NCBI GenBank assembly: GCA_017631875.1
Contig: JAGBSL010000014.1
Location: 1-64,000, forward strand
DNA from: Bacteroidales bacterium
GTDB lineage: Bacteria; Bacteroidota; Bacteroidia; Bacteroidales; UBA932
Reading direction: 5' to 3'
Length of the DNA stretch: 64,000 nt
Shown piece after piece: positions 51,227 through 60,625 of this stretch; the first letter of the stretch is position 1, and each line of letters begins with the position of its first letter. Both the position numbers and the translations under genes were made by a program. The notes beneath the pieces are model-generated. The model had not been told where the DNA came from. It worked only from the letters and a program-made list of their open reading frames with translations, and ran no database searches.

Positions 51227-51931
51227 ATGGGAACAATTATCAGAAAGGTTTTCACTTACCTTATCCTTCCAGTCTGCATCGCAGCTCTGGTTTATTTCAA
51301 TGTCGAGAGCATCAAGGAACCAGTTGAGTTCAAGAAGCACAGAGAGTACCGCGAGAGCGTGGCTATTCAGAGACTTAAGGATATCCGTGATCTTCAGGTA
51401 GCGTTCAAGAACGTACATGCGCACTATGCTTCTACAGTAGACTCTCTCAAGTGGTTCTACAATGAGGGCAAGATGAAGATCGTTCTTCAGGTCGGATCTA
51501 AGGATGACTCTCTTGCGATGGCTAACACCAAGAAGTACACTCAGAAGTACCGCAACCTCAAGAAGGATCAACTTAACCAGAAGCTCCATGAGCTTTATCT
51601 TGCAGGCGAGCAGAACCTCGTGTTTGAAGTTACAAGTGAGATTCCTGTAAAGGATACGCTCTTCACACATCGTACAGATTTCTGTGTAGACTCTCTCGCA
51701 TTCATTCCTTTCAGCGGTGATTCTGTCATCATGGAGTCTACAATCAAGAAGGTGTCAGGTGTGAACGTACCTCTCTTCGAGGCTTCGATGCCGTTCAAGT
51801 CGCTCCTCAAGGGTCTTAACAATCAGCTCAGAGTCAATCTTGATGCTGAGAGAGAGGATCAGGGACGCTACAAGGGACTTCAGGTCGGCAGCGTGACACA
51901 GCCTAACAATAATGCTGGTAACTGGGAGTAG
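51227..51931 (+). CDS. Conserved membrane-anchored protein of unknown function
   Basis: The 234-residue protein has one N-terminal TM segment (about 8-26), then a basic helical stretch (KKHREYRESVAIQRLKDIRDLQVAFKN) and a mainly beta C-terminal domain. It is probably anchored in the inner membrane with the bulk in the periplasm. I do not recognise a named family. Codon use suggests good expression. DUF3822 and rsmD follow in the same direction. Confidence 0.7.
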   Translation: MGTIIRKVFTYLILPVCIAALVYFNVESIKEPVEFKKHREYRESVAIQRLKDIRDLQVAFKNVHAHYASTVDSLKWFYNEGKMKIVLQVGSKDDSLAMANTKKYTQKYRNLKKDQLNQKLHELYLAGEQNLVFEVTSEIPVKDTLFTHRTDFCVDSLAFIPFSGDSVIMESTIKKVSGVNVPLFEASMPFKSLLKGLNNQLRVNLDAEREDQGRYKGLQVGSVTQPNNNAGNWE

Positions 51932-51941
51932 TCATACGACT

Positions 51942-52622
51942 ATGATAGATACAGAAAACAGGATATCCATTCAAGTCGGCTTGAGTGGATATTCTTTTAG
52001 GATATATGCCGATGGTCGCGAGCACTCTTCCGAATGGATGAGTGCTGAGCGCATTTTTAACACACCTGAGTTCGGACGACGATACACTCAGGTGGACGTG
52101 TCTGTCTTTACCCCGAAGTTCGCACTGGTTCCTAACGGATTCCATGCGCCTGAAATCTCAAGACAGATGCTTTCCGAAGTTGTGGTTCTGGATGAATCTG
52201 ACCAGGTGGATCATGTCGAGGTTCCTCAGTTCGGTGCGGTGCTTCTTTATTCGCTCAGTCTTGGCGGAACTCTTCCGAAGGTCGTATCGGAAACGGTGAT
52301 ACGTACAGACGGTTCCAAGGGCTGGATGCTGCCTGAACCGTATTACATGCTCTCCGCCATGTCTGACATTCATGATTATAACAAGATCGTGGCTGCTTAC
52401 ATGGACGGATGGCTTTATCTTGCCATAGCACAGGGTAAGACCTTGATGCTTTGCAATTCGTTCCAGGCACCAGACTTCACGACAGCTGAGTATTTTGTAT
52501 TCCTGGCTATGAAGAAACTCCAATTGAACCCTGAGATGTCGTCGATCTATTTCAGGACCCATCTTACAGAAGAGCAGGAGATGTCTCTGTATAGATATTT
52601 TCGCAGTGTAGAACACATATAA
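51942..52622 (+). CDS. DUF3822 family protein
   Basis: The 226-residue protein matches the DUF3822 pattern of Bacteroidota: a degenerate actin-like fold with SIQVGLSGYSFRIY near the start, and VAAYMDGWLYLAIAQGKTLMLCNSF followed by FTTAEYFVFLAMKKLQLNP in the second half. ATG 51942 is chosen as the first after the preceding stop. The family commonly neighbours rsmD, which starts six bases on; function is unknown. Confidence 0.82.
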   Translation: MIDTENRISIQVGLSGYSFRIYADGREHSSEWMSAERIFNTPEFGRRYTQVDVSVFTPKFALVPNGFHAPEISRQMLSEVVVLDESDQVDHVEVPQFGAVLLYSLSLGGTLPKVVSETVIRTDGSKGWMLPEPYYMLSAMSDIHDYNKIVAAYMDGWLYLAIAQGKTLMLCNSFQAPDFTTAEYFVFLAMKKLQLNPEMSSIYFRTHLTEEQEMSLYRYFRSVEHI

Positions 52623-52627
52623 TATAT

Positions 52628-53173
52628 ATGAGGATTATCGGAGGAAAATACAGGGGAAAAGCCATACTTCCGCCACAGGGTTATAAGGCACGCCCGACTA
52701 CGGATTTCGCCAAGGAGGGCCTCTTCAATATACTCAATAATGAATATGAGATGGAGGGGTTGAAGGTCCTTGATCTTTTCGGCGGCACAGGAGCGATATC
52801 CTATGAGTTCGCTTCTCGTGGCGCTTCTATGGTGTATTGTGTCGAGATGGCGCCTTTGCACGCTAACTTCATAAAGTCACAGGCAGCTTCTCTCGGAATG
52901 AAGAATCTGACTGTGGTTCGCCACAATGTTTTCGAGTTCCTTGACATCTGTCATGAGAAATTTGATATAATTTTTGCCGATCCACCTTATGCAATAGAAG
53001 GACTCGGAGACCTTCCTGACAAGGTCTTCTCCAAGGATATTCTGCATCCGGGTGCATATTTCATTCTTGAACATCCTGAAGAGTATAATTTCGAGTCGAA
53101 TCCGTATTTCGTAAAGGAGCGTAAGTACGGCAATGTTCACTTCTCGTTTTTCGAGAAGCCATCAGAAAAGTAG
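52628..53173 (+). CDS. rsmD: 16S rRNA (guanine-N2) methyltransferase RsmD
   Basis: The 181-residue enzyme methylates G966 of 16S rRNA. RIIGGKYRGK, RPTTDFAKEGLFN, the SAM loop LDLFGGTGA (48-56) and catalytic DPPY (118-121) are all present. It is the third gene of the unit, and sulP follows by 18 bases. Confidence 0.93.
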   Translation: MRIIGGKYRGKAILPPQGYKARPTTDFAKEGLFNILNNEYEMEGLKVLDLFGGTGAISYEFASRGASMVYCVEMAPLHANFIKSQAASLGMKNLTVVRHNVFEFLDICHEKFDIIFADPPYAIEGLGDLPDKVFSKDILHPGAYFILEHPEEYNFESNPYFVKERKYGNVHFSFFEKPSEK

Positions 53174-53191
53174 TGTTTTAAATTATAGTGT

Positions 53192-54901
53192 ATGAAATTT
53201 AACCTTAAAGACGTATTCCAGCCCAAGCTATTCGGACTGTTCGGTAAAGGTCAGTATGATGGAAAGACCTTTACATCTGACCTTATTGCCGGTATCATTG
53301 TCGGTATCATCGCATTGCCTTTGGCAATTGCATTTGGTATCGCCAGCGGCGTGACCCCTCAGCAGGGTCTCATCACGGCTATCGTTGCCGGATTCCTTAT
53401 TTCATTCTTTGGCGGATCGAACTTCCTTATCGGAGGTCCTACCGGAGCATTTATCGTTATTGTAGCGGGTATTGTAGGCCAGTATGGCATGCAGGGCCTC
53501 ATCATAGCGACCATCATGGCCGGTGTATTCCTTGTTGTGATGGGAGTATGTAAGATGGGAGCTATCTTCAAATTCATCCCTTATCCAATCGTGGTCGGAT
53601 TCACCAGCGGTATCGCCCTGACAATCTTCTCAACCCAGATGAAGGACTTCTTCGGCCTTCCGCTTGACCTCCAGGTGCCTGCAGGCTTCATCCCGCAGTG
53701 GGGATGCTACTTCCAGAACATCGGAAGCATCAACTGGATCGAGTTCGCGATGAGTATGCTCTGCCTTGTCATCTGCTTCAGTTGGGGCAAGGTAACCAAG
53801 AAGGTTCCGGGATCGCTTATCGCTCTGATCATCGGTACTGTCGTTTCTGTGCTTCTGAGCAAGTTCGGAGGCATCGAGCTCGCAACTATCGGATCCAAGT
53901 TCCCAGAGCTTGCAAACGGTCTTCCTATGCCGAAGCCGGTTGCTCCGGAGTTTGACTATGAGACGATCAAGGGTCTGGTTTCACCTGCATTCACAATCGC
54001 AATCCTCTGCGCAATCGAGTCTCTCCTTGCTGCAATGGTAGCTGATGGTGCGACAGGTAAGCAGCACCATGCCAACACTGAGCTTATCGGTCAGGGTATC
54101 GCGAACATCGTGACGCCTCTCTTCGGAGGTATCCCTGCGACAGGTGCTCTTGCAAGAACAATGGCCAGCATCAATAACGGCGGAAAGAGCCCGGTGACCG
54201 GTATCATCCATGCTGTGGTTCTCCTGCTGATCTACCTCTTCCTCATGCCGTATGCGGTATATATCCCGCTTTCATGTCTTGCCGCAATCCTCGTTCAGGT
54301 TGCCTACAACATGAGTGAGTGGAGGACATTCAAGTATCTCCTCCGCGGAGACAAGTCGGATGTGGCTGTGCTTCTGATCACATTCTTCCTTACCGTGATC
54401 GTAGACCTTACAGTGGCTATCGAGGTAGGTGTCGTGCTTGCTATCGTTCTCTTCGTTCGCCGTGTGATGGAGACTTCGCACATCAATGTGCTTCAGGACA
54501 ATACGCTTGCTGCAACTGAGGATCCTGAGAAGGCGGCGATGGAGAATACAGACCGTCTTGAAATCCCAGAGGGAGTCGAGGTGTATGAGATTGACGGACC
54601 TTTCTTCTTCGGTCTTGCCAGCCGTTTCGAGGAGCTTGAGAAGATGAAGAAGTCAGGTGAAACAAAGGTGCGTATCATCAGAATGCGCCGTGTGCCGTTC
54701 ATTGATTCGACAGGTGTCAACAACCTCCGTAACCTTTGCGAGCGTACCCGCAAGAGGGGAGTGACAGTGATCCTTTCCGGTGTAACTGAGAAGGTGCAGG
54801 CTACCCTTGAGAAGTTCGGGGTTGACAAGGAAATCGGTGCGGAGAACATCTTCCCGCATATCGTTCCTGCCCTTGAGAAGGCAAACGAGCTTGTAAAGTA
54901 A
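53192..54901 (+). CDS. SulP family anion transporter with STAS domain
   Basis: The 569-residue protein has the SLC26/SulP membrane core (about 25-425; IALPLAIAFGIASGVTPQQGL is the first signature) and a C-terminal STAS domain (about 450-560, with RVPFIDSTGVNNLR). Substrates of relatives include sulfate and bicarbonate; this one cannot be assigned. The STAS Ser-Thr pair (DSTG) is the usual site of regulation. It ends six bases from the convergent nadD without a visible terminator. Confidence 0.9.
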   Translation: MKFNLKDVFQPKLFGLFGKGQYDGKTFTSDLIAGIIVGIIALPLAIAFGIASGVTPQQGLITAIVAGFLISFFGGSNFLIGGPTGAFIVIVAGIVGQYGMQGLIIATIMAGVFLVVMGVCKMGAIFKFIPYPIVVGFTSGIALTIFSTQMKDFFGLPLDLQVPAGFIPQWGCYFQNIGSINWIEFAMSMLCLVICFSWGKVTKKVPGSLIALIIGTVVSVLLSKFGGIELATIGSKFPELANGLPMPKPVAPEFDYETIKGLVSPAFTIAILCAIESLLAAMVADGATGKQHHANTELIGQGIANIVTPLFGGIPATGALARTMASINNGGKSPVTGIIHAVVLLLIYLFLMPYAVYIPLSCLAAILVQVAYNMSEWRTFKYLLRGDKSDVAVLLITFFLTVIVDLTVAIEVGVVLAIVLFVRRVMETSHINVLQDNTLAATEDPEKAAMENTDRLEIPEGVEVYEIDGPFFFGLASRFEELEKMKKSGETKVRIIRMRRVPFIDSTGVNNLRNLCERTRKRGVTVILSGVTEKVQATLEKFGVDKEIGAENIFPHIVPALEKANELVK

Positions 54902-54907
54902 GATTGA

Positions 54908-55468
54908 TTACATAAGCCAGGCGCTTGCGTCTTGGCCTGAGGCGATAGCCTCGCGGATAGTGGTCGACGACATGTCGACCATTTCTGCGTTCAATAGGGT
55001 GATCTTGTAGTCTTGATCTTCTGCCATAAGGTTTGCCTTTATGGTACCGAGATCAAATCCTGTGCGTGGGAATACCGCTACGCCGTATTCCTTGAGGATA
55101 CGTTTATAATCGCGCCAGTTTCGGATGCATGCGAGGTTGTCGGCTCCTATCACGAGGGTGAAGGCGTTTTCGGGCTCGCGCTCTTTCAGTGCATCCAGTG
55201 TGCGGATTGTGTAATGCGGCTCAGGCATCTGAAGCTCTATGTCGTCAACGCGAACCTTCAGTTCTGGGTGCCTTGCTACAGCCTCGACTGCGGCCTTGTA
55301 GCGCTCCTGTCCCGTGGCACTGCTGATGCCATCTTTGAGCGGATTCTTAGGTGATACTATCAGATAGACATAATCAAACCCTGTCACTTCGGTCATGTGC
55401 TTCATGATTGCAAGGTGACCGATGTGCAGGGGATTGAATGATCCGCTATAAATAGCTATTCTTTTCAT
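54908..55468 (-). CDS. nadD: Nicotinate-nucleotide adenylyltransferase
   Basis: The 186-residue enzyme adenylates nicotinate mononucleotide in NAD synthesis. SGSFNPLHIGH (8-18) is the nucleotidyltransferase motif and SSTTIREAI near the end is the second one. ATG 55468 (MKRIAIYSG) is chosen; the longer frame reads into the hairpin repeat upstream. Confidence 0.92.
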   Translation of the reverse strand: MKRIAIYSGSFNPLHIGHLAIMKHMTEVTGFDYVYLIVSPKNPLKDGISSATGQERYKAAVEAVARHPELKVRVDDIELQMPEPHYTIRTLDALKEREPENAFTLVIGADNLACIRNWRDYKRILKEYGVAVFPRTGFDLGTIKANLMAEDQDYKITLLNAEMVDMSSTTIREAIASGQDASAWLM

Positions 55469-55583
55469 ATTATAATTTCGTCCCCGCTCGGGACGGCTTC
55501 GAAAACTTTGCAAAGTTTTCCTTATATTATAATTTCGTCCCTACCCGGGACGGCTCGAAAACTTTGTTTAACAAAGTTTTCTC
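55469..55583. repeat. Two tandem double-hairpin repeats between gmk and nadD
   Basis: Each unit of about 55-60 bases holds CGTCCC-loop-GGGACG and GAAAACTTTG-(0 or 5 bases)-CAAAGTTTTC, preceded by TATTATAATTTCG. The second copy covers the gmk stop codon (55568-55570). On the minus strand the order is gmk end, unit, unit, nadD start. Confidence 0.85.
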
Positions 55584-56146
55584 GCGAGAAAGTCGCCCAC
55601 GACTTTCTCAGCTTCAGCCTTTGCAGTCTTGAGGTCGTCATTGATGAGGACATAGTCGAACTTGCCGGCTGCGAATTCCATCTCAGAGGCGGCTTTCGCA
55701 ACTCTTCTGTCAATCGCCTCCTGCGAGTCAGTGCCTCGTCCTACGAGTCTTTCGCGGAGAATGTCTACCGATGGGGCCTGGATGAATATCGACAGGGCCT
55801 GCTCTCCGAATATCCTCTTCAGGTTTACGCCGCCCTGGACGTCTATGTCGAAGATGATGGTATTGCCTTTTGCCCAGATTCTCTCGACCTCAGACTTCAG
55901 GGTTCCATAGAATGATCCGGCATACACTTCCTCGTACTCGACAAACTTCTCCTCGGCAATCATCCTGCGGAAGTCGTCAGCTGTGAAGAAATAATATTCC
56001 ACTCCGTGCTGCTCCTGGCCTCTGGGTGCTCTGGATGTCGCTGAGATTGAGAATTCAAGCTCAGGATAGAGTCCAAGAAGGTGGTTTACGATGGTGCTTT
56101 TACCTGCTCCTGACGGTGCTGAGAAGATGATTACCTTATTATTCAT
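55568..56146 (-). CDS. gmk: Guanylate kinase
   Basis: The 192-residue enzyme phosphorylates GMP. The P-loop is SAPSGAGKST (9-18), with SRAPRGQEQHGVEYYF (GMP-binding) and DIDVQGG. ATG 56146 (MNNKVIIF) is used since the frame from 56515 runs antisense into fba. The last codons form one arm of the repeat hairpin that follows. Confidence 0.94.
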   Translation of the reverse strand: MNNKVIIFSAPSGAGKSTIVNHLLGLYPELEFSISATSRAPRGQEQHGVEYYFFTADDFRRMIAEEKFVEYEEVYAGSFYGTLKSEVERIWAKGNTIIFDIDVQGGVNLKRIFGEQALSIFIQAPSVDILRERLVGRGTDSQEAIDRRVAKAASEMEFAAGKFDYVLINDDLKTAKAEAEKVVGDFLARKLC

Positions 56147-56165
56147 ATATATTTTCAATTTTTCG

Positions 56166-56173
56166 CAAAAATA
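56166..56173 (-). promoter_or_regulatory. -7 box for gmk-nadD
   Basis: Plus-strand CAAAAATA gives TATTTTTG on the minus strand, about 20 bases before the gmk ATG. Confidence 0.55.
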
Positions 56174-56175
56174 GT

Positions 56176-56183
56176 TAAATTTG
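56176..56183 (+). promoter_or_regulatory. -7 box for the aldolase gene
   Basis: TAAATTTG, with a leader of about 40 bases. It lies back to back with the gmk box. Confidence 0.55.
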
Positions 56184-56230
56184 CCAAGATTTTGAGATAA
56201 GTAAACGATTTTTAAACAAATTATACGATT

Positions 56231-57232
56231 ATGATTTCTTACAAGGAACTTGGCCTCGTGAACACCAAGGAGATGTTCGCTAAGGCTATCGAGGGTGGCT
56301 ACGCTATCCCAGCATTCAACTTCAACAACATGGAGCAGCTTCAGGCTATCATTCAGGCTGCTGCTGAGACTAAGTCTCCAGTTATCCTTCAGGTGTCTAA
56401 GGGTGCTCGTCAGTACGCTAACCAGACTCTCCTCCGCTACATGGCTGAGGGTGCAGTAGAGTTCGCTAAGGAGCTCGGTTGGGAGAACCCGCAGATCGTT
56501 CTTCACCTTGATCACGGTGACTCTTTCGAGACTTGCAAGAGCTGCATCGACATGGGCTTCTCTTCAGTTATGATCGACGGTTCACACCTCGATTACGAGG
56601 AGAACATCGCTCTCACTAAGAAGGTTGTTGAGTACGCACACCAGTTCGACGTTACAGTTGAGGGTGAGCTCGGAGTTCTCGCAGGTGTTGAGGACGAGGT
56701 CAGCTCAGACCACCACACATATACTAAGCCAGAGGAGGTTGTCGACTTCGTTACAAGAACAGGTTGCGACTCACTCGCTATCTCTATCGGAACTTCACAC
56801 GGTGCTTACAAGTTCACTCCAGAGCAGTGCACAGTAGATCCAGAGACTGGTCTTCTCGTTCCGCCTATGCTCGCATTCGACGTTCTCGAGGGTGTCGAGA
56901 GAGAGCTTCCAGGCTTCCCAATCGTTCTCCACGGTTCTTCATCAGTTCCACAGGAGGAGGTTGAGACTATCAACAAGTACGGTGGAGCCCTCAAGGCAGC
57001 TATCGGTATTCCAGAGCCATGGCTCCGCAAGGCTGCTGAGTCTGCAGTATGTAAGATCAACATCGACTCTGACTCACGTCTCGCTATGACAGCAGCTATC
57101 CGCGAGGTTTTCGCAACTAAGCCAGCTGAGTTTGACCCACGTAAGTACCTCGGTCCTGCTCGTGACAACATGAAGAAACAGTACATCCACAAGATCGTTA
57201 ACGTTCTTGGTTCAGACGGAAAGGCTGAGTAA
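56231..57232 (+). CDS. fba: Fructose-bisphosphate aldolase, class II
   Basis: The 333-residue zinc enzyme cleaves fructose-1,6-bisphosphate in glycolysis. AIPAFNFNNMEQLQ, LHLDHGDSFE (Asp94, His95), VEGELGVLAG and SIGTSHGAYKF are present. Codon use is highly biased, as in pgi, pointing to strong expression. It has its own terminator 16 bases on. Confidence 0.95.
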   Translation: MISYKELGLVNTKEMFAKAIEGGYAIPAFNFNNMEQLQAIIQAAAETKSPVILQVSKGARQYANQTLLRYMAEGAVEFAKELGWENPQIVLHLDHGDSFETCKSCIDMGFSSVMIDGSHLDYEENIALTKKVVEYAHQFDVTVEGELGVLAGVEDEVSSDHHTYTKPEEVVDFVTRTGCDSLAISIGTSHGAYKFTPEQCTVDPETGLLVPPMLAFDVLEGVERELPGFPIVLHGSSSVPQEEVETINKYGGALKAAIGIPEPWLRKAAESAVCKINIDSDSRLAMTAAIREVFATKPAEFDPRKYLGPARDNMKKQYIHKIVNVLGSDGKAE

Positions 57233-57247
57233 TTTTAATATTATAAT

Positions 57248-57283
57248 GAAAAAGGGTGCGGTGATATCATCGCACCCTTTTTC
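57248..57283 (+). terminator. Terminator after the aldolase gene
   Basis: GAAAAAGGGTGCG pairs with CGCACCCTTTTTC around a 10-base loop, followed by TTTTAAT. Confidence 0.85.
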
Positions 57284-57300
57284 TTTTAATATAAAAAAAT

Positions 57301-57308
57301 TATATTTG
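57301..57308 (+). promoter_or_regulatory. -7 box for the BIG2 lipoprotein pair
   Basis: TATATTTG, 33 bases before ATG 57341. Confidence 0.6.
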
Positions 57309-57340
57309 CATGATATTGAACAACTAGATTCAGGAATATA

Positions 57341-58186
57341 ATGAAGACAAAGATTCTTTGGGCAGCTGCAATGCTTGCCTTGATTTCAATCGTTTCGTGC
57401 AACAACAATGAAGACCAGGTACAGGCAGTTCGTCTGGATAAGACAAAGCTTGAGATTGTCAAGGGTGAAAGTGTCCAGCTTTCAGCGGTAGTTGTACCTG
57501 AACAGGACGCTGAGTTCGAGTGGTTTTCAGAGAATGACCAGTATGTGACTGTCAGCCCTGATGGTGTGGTCACAGCTGTAGGCTTGAAGAAGGCTGCAGA
57601 AGATTCGGATGAGGTTGTTCCAGTTTCTGTATATGTCAGATATAAGAACGGTGCGGATGAGTGCAAGGTTACCGTCCTGCCATTGGCTGCTGCAAAGGTG
57701 GAGATTGTCGCCGAGTCGGAAGTCGTTAATGTCAACCCTGGTGAGTCCATTACCCTGAAGGTGAAATGCTATCCGGAGAATGCCGACCTGACTGCTGTGA
57801 CATGGTCGACAGACTATGCTGCCGTGGCTACGGTCGACTCTGCCACAGGAAAAGTAACAGGAGTCGCTCCCGGATTCGCTAGAATCAGAGCCTCATACAA
57901 CGATAAGGTCTATGATGAGATAAATGTGAATGTCAATGCCATAGCAGCGACATCTGTCGAGGTTGATCCGTCATCAGTAGCTCTTTCCGTAGGAGAAAAG
58001 AAACGTCTTACTGCAGTCTTCACTCCTTCTAACGCTACAGATAAGCCGGTGTGGACTTCTGAGAATCTTGATGTCGCTACCGTAGACAGCGAGACAGGAG
58101 TAGTTGCCGCCGTGTCTCTTGGCACTGCGAAGATCAAGGTACAGGCAGGATCAGTGTCTGCAACCTGTGTAGTTAATGTGAAATAA
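57341..58186 (+). CDS. BIG2 (Ig-like) repeat lipoprotein
   Basis: The 281-residue lipoprotein (lipobox SIVSC) has three Ig-like BIG2 domains (about 27-115, 118-200, 203-281). Each ends with the V-T-GVAPGFARI- or VVAAVSLGTAKI-like turn typical of the family. It should form a surface stalk or adhesin. It is 15 bases before a second, larger BIG2 lipoprotein gene; the two probably act together. Confidence 0.88.
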   Translation: MKTKILWAAAMLALISIVSCNNNEDQVQAVRLDKTKLEIVKGESVQLSAVVVPEQDAEFEWFSENDQYVTVSPDGVVTAVGLKKAAEDSDEVVPVSVYVRYKNGADECKVTVLPLAAAKVEIVAESEVVNVNPGESITLKVKCYPENADLTAVTWSTDYAAVATVDSATGKVTGVAPGFARIRASYNDKVYDEINVNVNAIAATSVEVDPSSVALSVGEKKRLTAVFTPSNATDKPVWTSENLDVATVDSETGVVAAVSLGTAKIKVQAGSVSATCVVNVK

Positions 58187-58201
58187 AGTAAATCGGATAC
58201 T

Positions 58202-60574
58202 ATGAAAATACTCGGAAGACTTTTCTGCCTGGTTGCAGCTGCAATGTGCTTTTTTGCCGCTTGCGAACGCCCCCAGGTGGAGGAACCTGTTAAGATCAGG
58301 CTCAACAAGGAGTTGATCTCGGGACTTTCTGTGGGCGCAACTCAGCAGCTTGAAGTCACTGTAACTCCTGCTGATGCTAAGGTGACTCTTGTATGGGCCT
58401 CAGACAACGAGTCTGTTGCCGTGGTGGATGATCAGGGAAACGTCACAGGTGTGGCTCCTGGAACTGCCGAGGTGTCAGTTACAGCTGATGAGGCGGTTGC
58501 GAAGTGTAAGGTAAATGTGATTGCCATTAAGCCGCAGAGCGTGAGTCTGGATGTCGAGACGCTTGAAATGGAGATCGGACAGACCCGTCAGCTCGAAACT
58601 GTGGTGACTCCGGAAGGAGCACAGGCCGATGATCTTCAGTGGAGTTCTAGCAAGGAGTCGGTAGCGACTGTGAAGGACGGAAACGTTACCGCCGTGTCAG
58701 AAGGTAAAGCTGTAATAACAGTCAGCTGCAATGGCGGAAAGCTTGTTGCAGAGTGTGAGGTGACTGTAGTTAAGCCAGAGGAACCAGAGGAAAAGGTTAT
58801 GGTTTCTTCGATAACAATGCCTTCTGAGTTGGAGCTTAAAGTAGGTGCGTCTTCTGTTCTGTCTGTTACCGTACTTCCTGAAAATGCTACAGATAAGTCC
58901 GTAACATTCTCTGCCGAAGGTGATTGCATCAGTGTGGATTCGAAGACAGGTACGGTGGTGGCTCTTGAGGAGGGAAGTGCTGTGGTTACTGCAACGGCAA
59001 ACGACGGCAGCGGGGTAAAGGCAGAATGTGCTGTGACTGTAACTGTTCCGGATCCTGAAGATGTGATAATCACGGCCGTAGTGATCAAGGCAGAGGGAAA
59101 TGCATCGGATGTGCAGGTAGATAAGGGACTCCAGCTGTATGCCGAGTGTCTTCCTGAAGGTGCGGTTCCGAATACTGTTTCATGGACCGTTGATAATGCA
59201 GAACTGGCCCAGGTTGACCAGAATGGATTTATAACAGGTCTCAATGCAGTCAAGGTAGACAATGCATGGAGCAAGGTTACGGTTACTGTAAATGCAGACG
59301 GCGTGACATCTAATCTTTCTCTGCGCGTAATCCCAAGGCAACCTGACGAGATCGTCGTAGACATTCCTGAAAGCGGCTATATAAGAGTAGGAGAAGAATG
59401 GGACTTTAACCCACGCGTCCTCCCTGAAGGCCTTGGCTATGGTGTAACCTCTTCTATCATGAAGCCTGGCGACCACTTCACTGCTACTCCTGTTATCGTA
59501 TCTGACTTCCCAGGTACAATTGCTGCCCAGTTCGCAGTGGCCGCTCATGAAAATCTCGTCAATGGCACATATCGCAAGGACGTTTCGCTGAATGTGCTCC
59601 CTTATTGGGTCGAGACAGTAACATTGCCTGCTGCGCAGGAAATGGAAGTCGGAGGCAGCATAATCCTATCTCCTGAGTTTACTTCTGATGTAGATGGCGT
59701 ACAGCCTACAGACAAGGAGCTCAAATGGACCTCATCAGATGAATCAAAGGCTGTGGTTGACAATAATGGAAAGGTGACAGCCCTTGCTGCCGGAACAGTA
59801 GAGATTACAGTTACGACATCCGGATCATGGTCTGTTCCGTCCGGTCAGCAGCAGAAGTCTGCAAAATGTACCGTGACCATCAGTGAGGCTGAGTATACTA
59901 TAAAGGTCGGCGATTTCTATTATAGCGATGGTACGACTTCGTCAACACTCCAGGCTGGTAAGACAGTTATCGGAATTGTCATCTCACGTGACAATGCAAC
60001 ATCTACTGATAAGAAGCTTCCGGCAGGATGTACTCATGGAGTTGTGCTGGCTCTTGGAGAAGGCTCGGGTAATTGGAGTTCATCATATGATGCCGGACGT
60101 GTCAACAGTTGGGCAACTCAGAACGGCTACGAGAATACTACCGGTACATATTACTCAAATGCTAATTGGGCATACGTCAGAAATGAGTTTGGCTACAAAC
60201 TTTTAGGATATAACAACACTTGTGCGATGAAGGCTTACATGAAGAACAACGGCTATACTTCAGGTATACTTGATGCGTTGGCTGCATATCAGATTGAACT
60301 GCCGGATACAGCATCTGAGCTTTATATCCCTTCAATTGCCGAGATGGACGCTGTGGCGAAGAACCTCGAGGTAATAAATGCTGCTCTTAAGGCAGCCGGA
60401 GGAACTGAGTTTGTCGAGGATCCAGCTGACAGTCAGAAGGATGCATACTGGACGTCGTCTGAGAATGAAGCTTCAAGCGGAAACGCAGCTACAATCAATC
60501 CATTTACTGGCGAACTCCACGGAGGAGTCATGAAGAGTAAAGAGAAGAAGGTCAGATTCATCTTCGCGTTTTAA
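58202..60574 (+). CDS. Large BIG2-repeat lipoprotein with C-terminal FISUMP/Lcl-like domain
   Basis: The 790-residue lipoprotein (lipobox FFAAC) has five or so BIG2-type domains (about 28-105, 108-195, 200-285, 288-385, 475-560), some degenerate. The C-terminal domain (about 565-790) ends with IPSIAEMDAV, DAYWTSSENEASSGNAATINPFTG and KVRFIFAF, resembling the FISUMP/DUF1566 lectin-like fold. It is likely a surface adhesin or glycan-binding protein. Confidence 0.85.
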   Translation: MKILGRLFCLVAAAMCFFAACERPQVEEPVKIRLNKELISGLSVGATQQLEVTVTPADAKVTLVWASDNESVAVVDDQGNVTGVAPGTAEVSVTADEAVAKCKVNVIAIKPQSVSLDVETLEMEIGQTRQLETVVTPEGAQADDLQWSSSKESVATVKDGNVTAVSEGKAVITVSCNGGKLVAECEVTVVKPEEPEEKVMVSSITMPSELELKVGASSVLSVTVLPENATDKSVTFSAEGDCISVDSKTGTVVALEEGSAVVTATANDGSGVKAECAVTVTVPDPEDVIITAVVIKAEGNASDVQVDKGLQLYAECLPEGAVPNTVSWTVDNAELAQVDQNGFITGLNAVKVDNAWSKVTVTVNADGVTSNLSLRVIPRQPDEIVVDIPESGYIRVGEEWDFNPRVLPEGLGYGVTSSIMKPGDHFTATPVIVSDFPGTIAAQFAVAAHENLVNGTYRKDVSLNVLPYWVETVTLPAAQEMEVGGSIILSPEFTSDVDGVQPTDKELKWTSSDESKAVVDNNGKVTALAAGTVEITVTTSGSWSVPSGQQQKSAKCTVTISEAEYTIKVGDFYYSDGTTSSTLQAGKTVIGIVISRDNATSTDKKLPAGCTHGVVLALGEGSGNWSSSYDAGRVNSWATQNGYENTTGTYYSNANWAYVRNEFGYKLLGYNNTCAMKAYMKNNGYTSGILDALAAYQIELPDTASELYIPSIAEMDAVAKNLEVINAALKAAGGTEFVEDPADSQKDAYWTSSENEASSGNAATINPFTGELHGGVMKSKEKKVRFIFAF

Positions 60575-60587
60575 GCTTGAAATAACG

Positions 60588-60621
60588 AAAAACGGTTCGG
60601 AATTTTCCGAACCGTTTTTTT
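60588..60621. terminator. Bidirectional terminator between the BIG2 gene and ppa
   Basis: AAAAACGGTTCGG and CCGAACCGTTTTT pair around a 6-base loop, with T-runs on both strands. Confidence 0.88.
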
Positions 60622-60625
60622 GTTA

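Noticed and set aside
56147..56515. Longer N-terminus for guanylate kinase
   Set aside because: It runs antisense through fba and the divergent promoters; the P-loop is expected within the first 20 residues.
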